Shown here: piece by piece, positions 47,139 through 58,479 of the stretch
How the letters are laid out: each line of letters begins with the position of its first letter
Numbering within the stretch: the first letter of the stretch is position 1
Source of the DNA: Yponomeuta sedellus
Lineage: Eukaryota > Arthropoda > Insecta > Lepidoptera > Yponomeutidae
Direction: 5' to 3'
Length of the DNA stretch: 64,000 nt
Assembly (NCBI GenBank): GCA_934045075.1
Contig: OW203731.1
Coordinates: 11,757,198 to 11,821,197, forward strand
Notes under the pieces: model-generated
Told to the model about the DNA's origin: nothing
What the model saw: the letters and a program-made list of their open reading frames with translations, nothing else
Database searches by the model: none
Translations under genes and position numbers: made by a program

Positions 47139-47480
47139 ACTCAAAACCGGCGTGTGCGCATGCAACGACTAATTATGATGCGAAAGGATCTGTCAGGCTC
47201 GTGGCAAGTGGCATAATCAGGTCTCCGCCTAGCTCTTCCGCGTAGAAGTAGGTACAGGTGTAAGTATGCATTTGATCTACTTAATGAGAGGATTTATACA
47301 GCGTCCAGTGGCATTTTCACGCACGTTAGATATGGAAGTGCCTTGTTTTTCAGATGGAGTAGGCTTGCCCAGCACCTTCCTTCCATTCGGACAGCTTAGT
47401 CGGTCTAGCCCGCCGGTAAGACAAGTCAATAAGTGCGGAGCCAGCTAAGTATCGGGTTTTCTCGTGATGTTTTCCTTCAC
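47139..47480. mobile_element. LINE 3'-end fragment followed by a SINE-like repeat
   Basis: 47145-47240 has GATGCGAAAGGATCTGTCAG, GCTCGTGGCAAGTGGC and CAGGTCTCCGCC, the family at 20120. 47255-47480 shares ATTTATACAGCGTCCAGTGG with 41405 and ends with CGTGATGTTTTCCTTCAC. Confidence 0.55.
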
Positions 47481-48348
47481 AGAGCGTGTGGTATTATTAT
47501 TACTACAAAAAAATAAACTAAAGAAAAAATTAATGAAAAAATAAAGCACCTAGTCCCGGCTGACCCTTCTCAGTTCCAAAGCGAAACGAGTTAATTAACA
47601 CTACCATTTTTGTAATTAAATAATTAATCCCTGGTTCGATAGCATGGCATCTCGAGGTTTTCCCCTGGGTAATGGAGCATGGGTCGTCCTTCGTTATTTC
47701 CTCAACGGTTCATTATGCGCACAGACTTAAATAAATGTAAACAAGTTATGTGAATTATGGCGGTGCTGAAGGCATTTGCATATTTGTTGTTAATACAGCA
47801 AGGCCTAATGGAGGGCCATAAAATAAAACATGACACTCTCTTGGAATCTACATAATGAAATTGATTATCTTCTGTACGGTCCCCATTTCTCGGCATTCTA
47901 TTATGTTTTACCTTTAAGTAATTTAAAAAACCCGGCTGTGGCCCAAGAAATTTCACGAATAATTTGAGCCATAATAGATATGTTGTATACAGTCGACCGC
48001 AAATCAACATTTACACTTCATTTGCAAAGTTATTTACCTGTAGCGTAACAGTATGGAGTTCAAGAGTAAAGTTTGATGTTTATAAATTACATTTAAAAAC
48101 TGGGCAGTTCGTTTGAAGAAAAAGTTTTTTATTGTAAAGCAGGATTATATTAATGGTTGGCACGGATTTGAAAGAAAGACGGATGCCTTCTTGCATTGAA
48201 AGGGTATGAAGCACCGCTACTCCTACACTTTCGTGTACATACACGAGCGAAACTCACACAGATACACCAAGTCGGACAATCAGCCGCCATTACGCTCCGG
48301 GCAGCAGTGCCAGTAAGTCTTATTTTACACAAATGAAAATTTTAAGAA
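47481..48348. other. No gene seen
   Basis: AT-rich; a short mixed region at 48215-48320 (CACTTTCGTGTACATACACG) precedes the THAP-like exon and could be its promoter. Confidence 0.35.
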
Positions 48349-48429
48349 ATGCCGTCTTGTGTGGTACGGTGGTGTAAAAACTTCTCGAAAAAATGCAATA
48401 AGTGTTACGGGAGTACCTACCATCCCTAA
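48349..48429 (+). pseudogene. THAP-domain first exon, decayed
   Basis: ATG opens MPSCVVRWCKNFSKKCNKCY-GSTYHP then stops. This is the start of a THAP zinc finger (M-x-x-C-x4-C ... H, here C4 and C9, with YH further on), a DNA-binding domain used by host THAP proteins and P-element-like transposases. In related genes an intron usually begins about here; the site reads CATCC-CTAAGT, as if GT had mutated to CT. No further THAP exon was found downstream, so it is probably a remnant. Confidence 0.5.
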
Positions 48430-48919
48430 GTAATGTTTTAAGTTACTGATTCGTGATATTTTTTCCTTATTAGGTTTTGTTTACATTTCTTTATTTTCTT
48501 ACAAATCGGGATGTCAAATGTAGCAGTGATACCAGTTTTTTTTCGGGAAATATTCCCGAAAAGTGGCGAATTATGTATTTGTTGCATTTATTAGTGTTTT
48601 TTGTTGAAGTAGTTTTAGAGTTATGGAAATACACAACCGTTACCCTTATAAAATAATATATTGTCTTCAAAAATCTAATGTAGGAAATTTGCCGCCTCAC
48701 GCGCACTCACAATGAAATATCATAAGCCTTTTCTATTGTACAGGCCGACACAAACTTACCGATCATCGGGTAATGCTGCGCGTTCCATTTTCACGTGCAA
48801 GAAAGAGATAGAGTTACATGCCGTGCTGTGTGTCGACATCTAACAACGTTATACATGAGCCGTCTATTTTAAAGTGCCAATGGCTATACCACAAACATAA
48901 AAAACTAGAGATAGACTAC

Positions 48920-49021
48920 AATAACTATCGACAGCTGACATCCAGCTGTCGATAGTTATTCAACGTTATTAAACGTTATTAAGTTATTCAACGGTGGCGG
49001 GTCAAACACCCGCCACCGTTG
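48920..49021. repeat. Two adjacent perfect hairpins
   Basis: AATAACTATCGACAGCTG/CAGCTGTCGATAGTTATT (48920-48937, 48943-48960; 18-bp arms, loop ACATC), then CAACGGTGGCGGGT/ACCCGCCACCGTTG (48989-49002, 49008-49021; 14-bp arms, loop CAAAC). Confidence 0.9.
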
Positions 49022-49207
49022 TAGGTGGCAGTGATATTACTTAGATATTTTGTATCCTAAACTTTCAACTCGTCATTTGTGATAATGTGCCTAAGTTGAG
49101 CGCGTGAGTCAGTTGGTGACGCTGTTTCACGTTAATTTGGAAATTTATTTAGTTTTTCTTTCTAATTCATGTTTATTATTTGTTTGTTATCTGTTTTAAA
49201 AACGGAA

Positions 49208-50225
49208 GAAGAAATTAGAGGCAGTTGTTATATCTGTTATAAAAACACTAAATTTGTCGACTCCAAAACTCCCAATTTTTTTTGATACAAAACTGCATTT
49301 CATATTTACATACCTTAAGGTAAGTAAATAAAGCTACACCCGATTTGATTCTATAATAAAAAAAAATTTGTCGATCCCGGAATCCCGGGATTTTTTCGTT
49401 ACGGAAGTGCTATCCATGTTAGTTAACACCTCTTTAAGGCGTTTCGGAGCGTTAACTAGCGCCACCAATGGAAAAATCATAACTTTTGTAATACCTATTT
49501 AGAGGCTAAAAATTCCACCCACGCCGGGATTCGAACCCGCGACCTCTGGCTATCCGTGCCAGCGCTCTTTCCAACTGAGCTAATGGGCTCACCGGCATCA
49601 GTGAAATTTCGCATCTCTTCACAGTACTCTCTGTATTACGTACAGGCAGCGACATCTGAATGAAGTAATTTGCATCACTTGCAGGAATTTTTGGCCTCTA
49701 AATAGGTTTTTAAAATTGTCCTTAGCATGGGTTGGTGCATTAAAAAAAAATAATATAAATCATATCATTTTTAAAAAACGGTTTTATCTAAAAGTGAACA
49801 TGAGAAATCTTAACAACTGTGATAACTATTTTTAAAACTTACAGTCTAGATCATATGATCAATAGATTACAACTTTAATCGATTTCCGCTAAACCGGCTG
49901 TTTTTGGCGGAAAGTGATTAAAGCCCTTGGTGGTTGATTCTAGTTTCTAGACTGTATGTTCTAAAAATAGTTATCACAGCTGTTAAGATTTCTCATGTTC
50001 AAATTTAAATTAATACGTATTAAACAATGAACACAACATTGGTGGCGCTAGTTAGCACCCTTTTTTTAGTTAGCACCTTTATTCTCTTGATTTGGAAAAT
50101 TGGGCAAAATGATATTATCTGGCAACACCGATCGCACGCGTACATAAAAAAACGGCGGCCATTTGTATGCTCCACTCGTGATTTTAGAAGGTTACATTCG
50201 TCTTTTTTTTACATCCGTGATGGTT
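49208..50225. repeat. Fold-back repeat, copy 2 (empty site for the Tc1/mariner-type element)
   Basis: Same series as 1-682 plus 3128-3295. Here the inverted outer word TAACTAGCGCCACCAATGG (49452-49470) and CATTGGTGGCGCTAGTTAGC (50038-50057) are both intact, so the element has recognisable inverted ends. The internal arms lie near 49795-49850 and 49945-50005. It is interrupted at about 49489-49763 by the tRNA-carrying repeat. Confidence 0.75.
49494..49706 (+). mobile_element. tRNA-carrying repeat with 23-bp near-perfect inverted ends
   Basis: Left end CCTATTTAGAGGCTAAAAAT-TCC (49494-49516) is mirrored at 49684-49706 with one mismatch. A tRNA-like block lies on the minus strand at about 49518-49590 with D-arm, CTGGC-ACGGATA-GCCAG anticodon arm and T-loop. 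To the right follow TCCTTAGCATGGGTTGGTGC and an A-run (49740-49750), the tail of the family. No clean target duplication was found. Confidence 0.75.
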
Positions 50226-50414
50226 GGTTACTGGGTCTCAAACTAGGATTCCTTGCGCTATGGTTAGTCACGCTGAATTCGCGAGAATTCGTAGCAGTAG
50301 ATCATCGGCTACTCATTCGGGAGGTCGTGGGTTCGAATTTTGACAGGTACACATGACTTTGTTTTCTAAGGTACATTTGTGAACTTATAGTTATAATGCC
50401 ACTCGCTAACAAAC

Positions 50415-50664
50415 AATTCTCTTGTTATACTCGTCTTAATAATGCCGCCTAGACACGTCCCACTGTAGGACCTGTGCCTTTATCTAGATCTAGTATTAGC
50501 TTAATGACCACGCGTGCCCGCCGTGGATTGGCAGCGCTTGAATTGCCAATCCACGGCGGGCACGCGTGGTCATTAAGCCAATACTCTCTGTCTAAATGAA
50601 GGCACAGGTCCTACAGTGGGACGTGTCTAGGCGGCATTATTAAGACGAGTATAACTAGAGAATT
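50415..50664. repeat. 250-bp near-perfect palindrome built from SINE-tail sequence
   Basis: Left arm from AATTCTCTTGTTATACTCGT to the centre near 50539; the right arm mirrors it to GACGAGTATAACTAGAGAAT. Only a few mismatches and one small length difference in about 120 bp per arm. The centre is GGATTGGCA-GCGCTTGAAT-TGCCAATCC. The arms contain CACGCGTGCCCGCCGTGG and the CCTGTGCCTT/GACGTGTCTAGGC words of the local SINE tail. Confidence 0.92.
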
Positions 50665-51984
50665 CAAGGAGACAAATGTTTAACGACATGCATTTGAAGA
50701 AAAAAAAAAAGTGTCGATGGCGAAGCTATTGTTGGGCGATGCATCGACGTGTCGCCGCGCGCGCGGTGCACGTCTCATGTTGCGGCTAAATCCGGACACG
50801 CAGCACTCACAAAATAAACGCAAATGTACAAAGCGAACTCAGCTTATACGACTCTTAGTTAAATGCGTCCGAGATAGACACTGTCACGCGAACATTAAAA
50901 CAAATAAATAAACTTTGTCTGTCTGGATGCCGCCTAGTGAGAGCGACATCAATCGAATTTTATACTATAGGTCGGTGCACCCTCTGTCCTGTTAATGTCG
51001 TACCAATAAAAGCTCACTTTTCAGAGATGAACGCCTTTGACTTCGGCATGTTTCGGTTCAGCTCAATGCCATTAGGGACGGGGCCGGCGAGGGCAACGGA
51101 CGAGATGGATCTCCCAGCGACCTATCTCGTGTCTGACATTACATAACGAAACAAATACACGTGTCTCCGCTTAGGATTTGTACTAAACCTCCCCGACGCT
51201 CCACCGCAAGACAAATCGATGCTAAAGCTTGAAGTCTACGACACCGAGCGAGGGACGTCGACGACAGACGAGTTGTTTCTAGAAGATTGATCGTGCTATA
51301 TGTCATCGGCCGGATGTATAGCTAATCTAACTCACACGTGCTATCACTGAAATCTTTACAGAAAAATAGCATAACGACTATTTTGGTATGCCGCGTTTCG
51401 CGGAAAAGTTTGGTGCATCTAAATACACACGTCACGGGAGATTTTGACACGCAAGTAATTTGGGGCGTAATGACAAATGAGAAATTGGGCGTAAGTAAAT
51501 GCTAACGTAGTATTGATTGTCTTTGTGCCATATATCATACTTACACATAATTATACCGTGCACAACACAATACGTTTTCGGTATTGACGTAAGTTTTACG
51601 TTGTTTTGTTTGTCTTGCATTGACGTACCTAGTGGAGCGTTTGCACCTGTTCAGTGGTTTGCACCTTTGTTGTGCATGAATACTGAGAACAAACGAAAGG
51701 TGAATAGGTATCACTACGACTTTGCCAAATTGTGCTATCCGAAAGCAAATAGACGAGTCACTATAATAATACCCAAATCGCTTCAAGTGTGTCTTTAAAG
51801 TCAAAGAGTACCCTCGATATCTTCAGGATGCCATAATCAGATCCTGGCGTGATGACCTTGGGACCACCTGGGAAGTCTACCAAACAAACAAATAAAGAAT
51901 TTTCCAAACCGGCCTATTTGAGGAATCAGGGAACAGACACGAAAAAAAATTGAATCCGACGAGATATAGTATATTAAATTAACA
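50665..51984. other. No gene seen
   Basis: Short ORFs at 50711-50911 and 50937-51146 (plus) and around 51517-51804 on both strands are not recognised. A fragment at 51820-51870 (CAGGATGCCATAATCAGATC) looks like a degraded repeat. Confidence 0.4.
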
Positions 51985-52090
51985 TACGTATGTTTGTTCG
52001 TATGTTAATGAAGCGAAAGATGTTCTTCAGGGTTGTGGCAAGTGGCGAACCCTGGTTTCCTCCGGGATACAGGCGGTAGTTGATGTTACT
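51985..52090 (+). mobile_element. LINE 3'-end fragment
   Basis: AATGAAGCGAAAGATGTTCT, GTTGTGGCAAGTGGCGAACC and TCCGGGATACAGGCGG follow the family at 20120; immediately upstream ACATACGTATGTTTGTTCGT contains a short palindrome. Confidence 0.6.
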
Positions 52091-52109
52091 GAAAATTCAG
52101 TTCAATATG

Positions 52110-52322
52110 GCGACCTCTGTGGCGTAGCGGTAGCGCATCTACCTACCATGCAAGAGGTCCCGGGTTCGAATCCCGGCTGGGACCAAAAAACCCCAGGTCT
52201 TAGATGTTTACATGCATGTTTGTGATGTCGTTGTTTCTGGTTCCCACGACACAGTGTATCCTGGTGTGGGGCCAGAAGCAATGTATGTACCTGTATGTAA
52301 ATGTTACGTTATGTTATGTAAA
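52110..52322 (+). repeat. SINE with tRNA-Gly-like head, copy 1
   Basis: Head 52110-52184: GCGACCTCTGTGGCGTAGCG, box B GGTCCCGGGTTCGAATCCCG, anticodon-loop CTACCAT implying ACC (Gly) with an imperfect stem. Then A-rich linker, CCAGGTCTTAGATGTTTACA, GATGTCGTTGTTTCTGGTTC, GGGGCCAGAAGCAATGTATG and a (TATG)-type tail. Near-identical to 55465-55670. Confidence 0.85.
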
Positions 52323-53364
52323 GCGTAAAGTAGTTTCTGCCACAGAACATATGCGCTAGTCGCATTATCAGTATCTTCAAGAAGCGGTTGAAAGAGCATT
52401 ATCTATCTCTATAACACTGAGCTAAATATTTATATCCATAAGGTAATTTTATAGAGATATATGTAGTTTATTTTATTCTTTGTTTTGTGAAAATAGGTTG
52501 TTATTTAGGATTTTCTAGATTATTTTGTGCACTTTTAGTCGCGTTTTTTTTCGGCTGTTCTTGTTTTATAACGTATGCTGGAGGAAATCTCTTACATACT
52601 CGTAAGCTGGCTTTTGTACATGTTATTTCCTATGTAATGTCCTGTGAAATGTTTGTGGGCAATAAAGTAGGTATAATTAATTAATTCTGTTCTTGTCGAA
52701 CACCACCATGACGATGAGCAGTCTTGTGACGGATGACGTGGGTTTTGTTAAAACAAGCGCCGGCGGAGTTATATTCTGTTTGCAACGGCCACGGTCGTAA
52801 TGTAATTAGATTGGACTAGAGGGATAATGTTTACCGTTGCGCCAGCCAAACATGATTCACGTAGATGCGTGGGTGCAACCACGCATCTACGTGAAGAAGG
52901 CGTCGCGACGACCGAACCCGTCCTACACATGCCCGGAACACAATATATTTCACAATACTGAACACAATAGGTGGCCCACTGAACAAAAATGCAAAATTTC
53001 AAAGTCGTAAATTTACAGAAAGTAGTTTTAAGGTGGGTTACAAGTTCCGAACTAAACATATATGTAAAGTAAAAAAGCGTGTAAATAAAAAAATACGTGT
53101 AACGGTTTAAATGGAATTTACAAAGTTAATCAAAATGGTGACGTCAAATACTTAGAAAACAACCTGCGTCAAAGTAACCGAGGCTTGTATTTAATACTAG
53201 GCAGCTCTTAACGGCCATGCTCAGATCGATGGTTACGTAAGAGCTGTTTCATAAGACTAACGTCGAAATACCTACATTTCTTAGTAAACAATTCACAGTC
53301 ATAGTACCAGTAAATATGAAATTCACTCACACTAGAAATGTTGCATAAACGGAAAATTGACGGT
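52323..53364. other. No gene seen apart from a perfect hairpin
   Basis: TTCACGTAGATGCGTGG/CCACGCATCTACGTGAA (52856-52872, 52879-52895) with loop GTGCAA. No recognised ORF. Confidence 0.5.
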
Positions 53365-53470
53365 AAACGGCTTCGTACAATACTTCGATACCAACCGTTG
53401 GATATCCCCACTGCTGGTGCACAGGTCTCGTCCTGCATCGCAGGAAGGTTAGGCCGTACTACCACAGGGG
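53365..53470 (-). repeat. Tail-only copy of the 380-bp dispersed repeat
   Basis: GGCTTCGTACAATACTTCGA, CCCCACTGCTGGTGCACAGG and GCATCGCAGGAAGGTTAGGC match 45125-45190 and, inverted, 28740-28830. Confidence 0.7.
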
Positions 53471-55464
53471 CCAAGTTTGGATTGTTAAATGAATGATTCA
53501 TGATATATAAATGATTATGTATCTACCTAATAGTTTTAATGAAGCAATAGTTGTGGATGACAGGCAGTCAACTGACACTTGAACTTCAAAATATTACATT
53601 TGCACCGTGATATTACGATTTGCATTTTTTGAAACGGCGCAGTCAGTGGGAAATTTCCTAGACTAGAAATTTACATGACTCGGCCCAGTCGTGAGTTCTA
53701 TCCCCGTTGGGGCCCGACATACTTTAATTAGTACAATACAAATGGCCCCAGTCTGGAAGTTTTCCATGTTTGTGATGTGCTTGTCTGATTATCATAGTAT
53801 TCTAGTTTAGAACCAGAACAAGCGACTGTGTGTTATGGAAGTTATTATTAGGCTTTATATCTTGTAGGTTTTTGACTCTTCTTAATTTGGTGTTCTGTAT
53901 AAGTAGATTCAATCCAAGCTTAATTTCCATTTAATTTCGATGGTGTTATTGGCTTCAATACCGGAAAAACCCTTTACGTAACTGTTTACGTGTTTTATAT
54001 AACTTGAACGTTCGTAAATAGAATTTACTATCGATTTGAAATTGTTTGTGAAAGGTGTAGTGTAGTAAGTTCAGCCAATGTACATACCTATATTTACAGT
54101 AACAATGACGTCCCTCGCAAGAATGCGAGTAACGTAAAATTACATCATGAAATTACGTGTACTGGCATCGGCATCACGAGGTAGCATAGCATCTGACTGA
54201 CCATTTTTAGGTTGGTACAGTCAGGTGCACTTAAACATACACCTTCTCCTCAGCAAACGCTTCACGATAAAAACGTAAACAGTCTCAAATTTCGTTTGAC
54301 TTTCCTTGTGTACAATAAATGTATTTATCATATATAATAGTTATTTATTTCAGGCATAATACTAACTAAATATCAAATTACGGGTAGGTATCACTAATTC
54401 ACAAAGACAACAAAGTATTTTCTGTGTCATTCATAAGAAACGTGAAACGATAGGGTAAAGAATTAGGTACCCTATCGTTTCACGGTCTTTGGTTATGCTC
54501 AATTACATTTTTCCGTACAGCACAATAGACTAGCAGAATCATGGAAAGTAAATAATTTCATTCAGTTCGTGTTTCATTTGTACCTTTTCCACATAAAACT
54601 TTCATATTTATAACTTCTTTAGACTAGAATTTTGTTTGATAATTATAATTTACCCTACAGCATATAACCGAATTCCTATGTACATGAGAAAATGTGGGGG
54701 TTTTAGTAGACAATAACAATAAATTTTACAACGGCAAAACCTTTGAAATCGCGAAAACAGTTAGCTTTTAATGGTGCAGGTGCAAATTACTAGAAAGGTT
54801 CTTAGTTACTTTAAGTTCTTTCAAGAATCTATAGTATAATTTTAATTGTGTTTTATTATAAAACGAAGCAGCTGAAGCACTTCTGTACTACACTCGAGAA
54901 CAATAGAACAACAAGAGTCACTGACTAAATCTTTCATGTCTTAGCAATGAAGAATGCTAGTCTTCTCCATCTACCTAACTTAATAAGACAAAAATATTAA
55001 AGACAGTGCTATTGTTAGAAAACCGTCTTTACTAACATAGGACAGGGTTAACTTAAAATCTATTCAATATTTCACTTCAGCCGTCAATAGTAATAACTAA
55101 ATCTTTATTATATTTTTTTTTTATTTTGAAACTAGGAGCAACGTGCGTTTGTTGTTTTGTTTGTTAACAAGGGTATAACCGCGGTATAGTTCATGATAGG
55201 AATTTATACCGTGGCAATAGAGCGGCCGGCGCAAGGCCTGCGGCGCAGGCGCCGGGCCAACACGGCGTTGCATCGCGTCATCCATCATCTTGCTCATCAC
55301 TGTCTATGAATAGAACACAAGCCTAGAGTTTCGTTCTTGGAATTCCGCTCGCAGTAAACAAACTGGCGTAACACGTATGCTATACAGCCCACGATGCGAA
55401 AACCAGTGTTCATTTTCCCTAAGCTAAGTAATAAATAATAGTAATGAGAAATGTAAGTAATATG
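53471..55464. other. No gene seen; one perfect hairpin and a GC-rich patch
   Basis: CGTGAAACGATAGGGTA/TACCCTATCGTTTCACG at 54441-54457 and 54468-54484. A CpG-rich patch lies at 55210-55280 (GGCGCAAGGCCTGCGGCGCA). Confidence 0.45.
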
Positions 55465-55670
55465 ACGACCTCTGTGGCGTAGCGGTAGCGCGTCTGCCTA
55501 CCATGCAAGAGGTCCCGGGTTCGAATCCCGGCTGGGAACAAAAAAAAAAGCCCAGGTCTTGGATGTTTACATGTTTGTGATGTCGTTGTTTCTGGTTCCC
55601 ACGACACAGGGTGTCCTAGTGTGGGGCCAGAAGCAATGTATGTGCTTGTATGTAAATGTTATGTTATATC
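55465..55670 (+). repeat. SINE with tRNA-Gly-like head, copy 2
   Basis: Head 55465-55539, with body and tail as in 52110-52322. Differences are few (for example CGCGTCTGCC versus CGCATCTACC). The antisense frame gives a familiar spurious peptide (FPAGIRTRDLLHGRQTRYRY), which is not a gene. Confidence 0.87.
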
Positions 55671-56164
55671 TCGTTATCTCTTATGCGATAACCTAATTGA
55701 AGGTTATATTTATTTGGAAATACAACGCAGTTGTAAGGTCAACCTAATTTAAGACTAATTATGTAACAGTTTTGTAGTCAAACCACATTTTTATGTAGCC
55801 TACAAACATCCCTCAGGCCTTCTTGCAGAGAGAGAGAATTGACTTAATTACCACGCGTGCCTACTGCGGATTGGAAATAATGGCAATCAGATTATGGTTA
55901 GACCACGAATTAAAAAATTATTTTAATCCCACTCTATAGTTTTTTGCATACGAAGGTATAATAAGCTTGTATTAGGTATATAAAATAACACTTAACAAGC
56001 AGCTACATGGCAGCTATGTTATACAGCATTTATTCCATTCTGATATGTAATGCTAAATAAATTTGTACTTTAAAATAAATCGCTAAAGTGTTGTCTTAAA
56101 AAAAAAATGTTCAGTTTTTTGTTGAAAAAAATAAGATTTTCTAAGGTTAACACGAGCACTAGAC
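55671..56164. other. No gene seen; degraded SINE tail
   Basis: 55795-55890 contains CCTACAAACATCCCTCAGGC and TTAATTACCACGCGTGCCTA, an inverted piece of the SINE tail at 25200. Confidence 0.4.
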
Positions 56165-56276
56165 ATAATTAAAACTGTTTCTATACGGATTTATGCTCGT
56201 TTATTACATTTTTACAATTTTCCAACGTTTCGGCACTTTTACGAGCATAAATCCGTATAGAAACAGTTTTAATTAT
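56165..56276. repeat. Hairpin repeat with 35-bp perfect arms and ACGTTTCGGCAC core
   Basis: ATAATTAAAACTGTTTCTAT... at 56165-56199 mirrors 56242-56276. The 42-nt loop contains CCAACGTTTCGGCACTTTTA, the core word of the repeats at 19495 and seen widely in moths. Confidence 0.85.
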
Positions 56277-56453
56277 GAAAAAATTAAGGTTTTAAAATAA
56301 TTTTAATATTCTGGGCCGAATCTTTCGCTTAGCCCAAATATTTTTTTATTGACAAAAAAATAGATCAATGACTCTCAAGAAAAGTGCGTTACTGCATGTA
56401 AAGACGCCTCCAAAACAAAAAAAAATCCGAATCTTTTAATTTTACAAAACTAA

Positions 56454-57166
56454 TTTTTTTTTATTTTTTTTACGTAGCCTCGTTTGTGTCCCACTGCTGG
56501 GCAAAGGCCTCCCCCAACTCAGACCAGATGTATCTGTCTTGTGCCACCTCAGACCACTCCGGCATGTGTCGGTCGAGATCGTCTCGCCAACGTTTTCTTG
56601 GCCTACCTCTCCTGCGATGACCACCTTGTGGCACCCACTCGGTGGCAAGTCTTGCCCACCTATCCGGGTGCATTCTGCTAATAATTCTGGTTGGACTTTC
56701 TATGAACAGGTCTAAAACCAAAGTCATGACCAACGGTCGAAAGAGCAAAGTTGAGGTCGACGGGCAGGAGATACACTATGTCGATGAGTACATCTACTTG
56801 GGCCAGATAGTAAGCTTCGAAAACAGGCAAGGCAAGGAAATCAATCGCCGTATCGAAAACGCCTGGAAGTGCTACTGGTCCATGAAGGATTTGTTGAAAG
56901 GAAGCCTTCCGCTTTCCTTGAAACGGAGACTCGTCGACATGTGCATCCTGCCCGTCCTCACTTACGGCTCCCCCAGACTTGGTCATTGACCGAAGAACAG
57001 AAGTCCAAGCTCAAAGTTTGCCAGCGAGCTATGGAGCGTAGCATGTTGAGCGTCAGAAGGATTGACCATATCCGCAACACTACGCTACGCTCAAAAACAC
57101 GCAGGTAGCTGATGTGGGTGTCCAGACTGCAAGGTTGAAGTGGAGCTGGGCAGGGCATATTAGCAG
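56454..57166 (-). mobile_element. RTE-like LINE with 5' inversion (twin priming), 8-bp target duplication
   Basis: Flanked by AAAACTAA at 56446-56453 and 57167-57174. 56466-56700 reads minus: HPDRWARLATEWVPQGGHRR, RGRPRKRWRDDLDRHMPEWS, EVAQDRYIWSELGEAFAQQW, the C-terminus, with an A-rich tail at the left edge. 56703-57166 reads plus: NRSKTKVMTNGRKSKVEVDG, YLGQIVSFENRQGKEINRRI, PLSLKRRLVDMCILPVLTYG, then after a frame change EEQKSKLKVCQRAMERSMLS and RLKWSWAGHISR. The two parts are consecutive in an intact LINE but face each other here, as twin priming predicts. Confidence 0.88.
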
Positions 57167-57204
57167 AAAACTAAAATAAATAAGTAAAAATAAATATACA
57201 TAGA

Positions 57205-57265
57205 CTTGGCCCCCGTGGTGGAGTATGGACTAACCTTCCTGTCATGCAGGAAGAAATCCGTCGAT
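57205..57265 (+). repeat. Tail fragment of the 380-bp dispersed repeat
   Basis: CTTGGCCCCCGTGGTGGAGT, CTAACCTTCCTGTCATGCAG and GAAGAAATCCGTCGATATCG follow 28745-28805. Confidence 0.65.
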
Positions 57266-58470
57266 ATCGTATCGCATCGTTATATTTCACAGGTCTCGTT
57301 AGCCCTGTACTAAATAAGTGACTTGCGTTACAGGTGCTAACTCGACGATAGATTTAAATACAATAAATACCGAGATGTCAACATAGTGGCGCTTCTTATT
57401 CAAAAATATTAAAGCTTCTTTCTTTCACGTACATTAGAAGGGCCATTAAAGTCATACACTTAGTAGCAAAATATAAGAAATCAGTGATTAAATTTTTTAT
57501 TGTAACATTATATTTACAGGCCTTATATCTTTAAAGTGCCTTGTCATTTGTAACTATTGTCAATATTTAGGACAAAGCCCATGCAAATCTATGACATTAA
57601 AGCCAATTTCGATTATACTACGAGCATAGCCCACGCTATAACGACACACTACGTATTTTTTTCCGCAGAAATGGTAGAATAACATTCATTTACTGTCATT
57701 ACGGCAATAGAATAACCTGTAATCAACCAACTGAAATGAGTCTGACCTCTGCAGAGGATATTACTATGTAACACTGTGTTGTTGCAGGCAATGTGCACAG
57801 ACAATTTGCAAACATTGCCGTGACAGGGGCCTGAGCTCGGGCGCGGCACGTGGTACTAACACATGCATGCATTGAAAACAGTAAACACGGGTGCATCGTT
57901 CGCTCCAAACAAACAACTCCGAGAAAATTCCACTGGGTCCAGCGGTGATGCAAGCTACAGGAAATGCAACATGCATCACTTATCTTACACCCGCACTCTA
58001 CCTGTGCCTTCAATACGCTCTAGAATCCGACTCAAGGATGATTGGCCCTGTATATGGATTTCCTTTAAGTGGACCTCATTTGAGAAGGAAAATGTTTCAA
58101 AGAAACTGGAAAAACCAGACAGGAATGTTTTGATTTTAAACAGACGTGTAGTTTTTTGTGGTTTGGATACTGATCAGGTAACTGAGCGAAATTAACAGTC
58201 TGCTGGGGGTTTATGTAAGGAACCAAAAGGTAATTAAGGCACTTATGTTAATATTAAATCAATTAAGACTACACTTGATATAGGAAAGTACTTTTATGTA
58301 AACAATATTAAGTGCTCAATATCTTAGCTCCACTAAGTAAACATAGTTCAAAACATTTTGATTTGAAACGAGAAAGCATGAAGGGAAAACATATTTAAAG
58401 CGATAACAAAATAAACAGTAGAAAAATACCAGAAAAATTATGTACTACAACAAAAATAAAAGCAGTGTAG
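57266..58470. other. No gene recognised
   Basis: A plus reading near 57785 after an acceptor-like TGTTGTTGCAG gives QCAQTICKHCRDRGLSSG, a Cys-rich peptide, and 57891-58133 is open for 80 codons. Neither is recognised and frames change quickly, so no gene is called. Confidence 0.3.
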
Positions 58471-58479
58471 TTATAGATA

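Noticed and set aside
51517..51804. Overlapping ORFs of about 90 codons on both strands
   Set aside because: No recognised motif on either strand; likely chance.
55419..55607. 62-codon minus ORF containing PAGIRTRDLLHGRQTRYRY
   Set aside because: It is the antisense of a tRNA-headed SINE, a common false protein in insect annotations.
57863..58195. 110-codon plus ORF and overlapping 96-codon minus ORF
   Set aside because: Frames overlap, no recognised domain, and the Cys-rich peptide near 57785 stops quickly. Not enough to call a gene.
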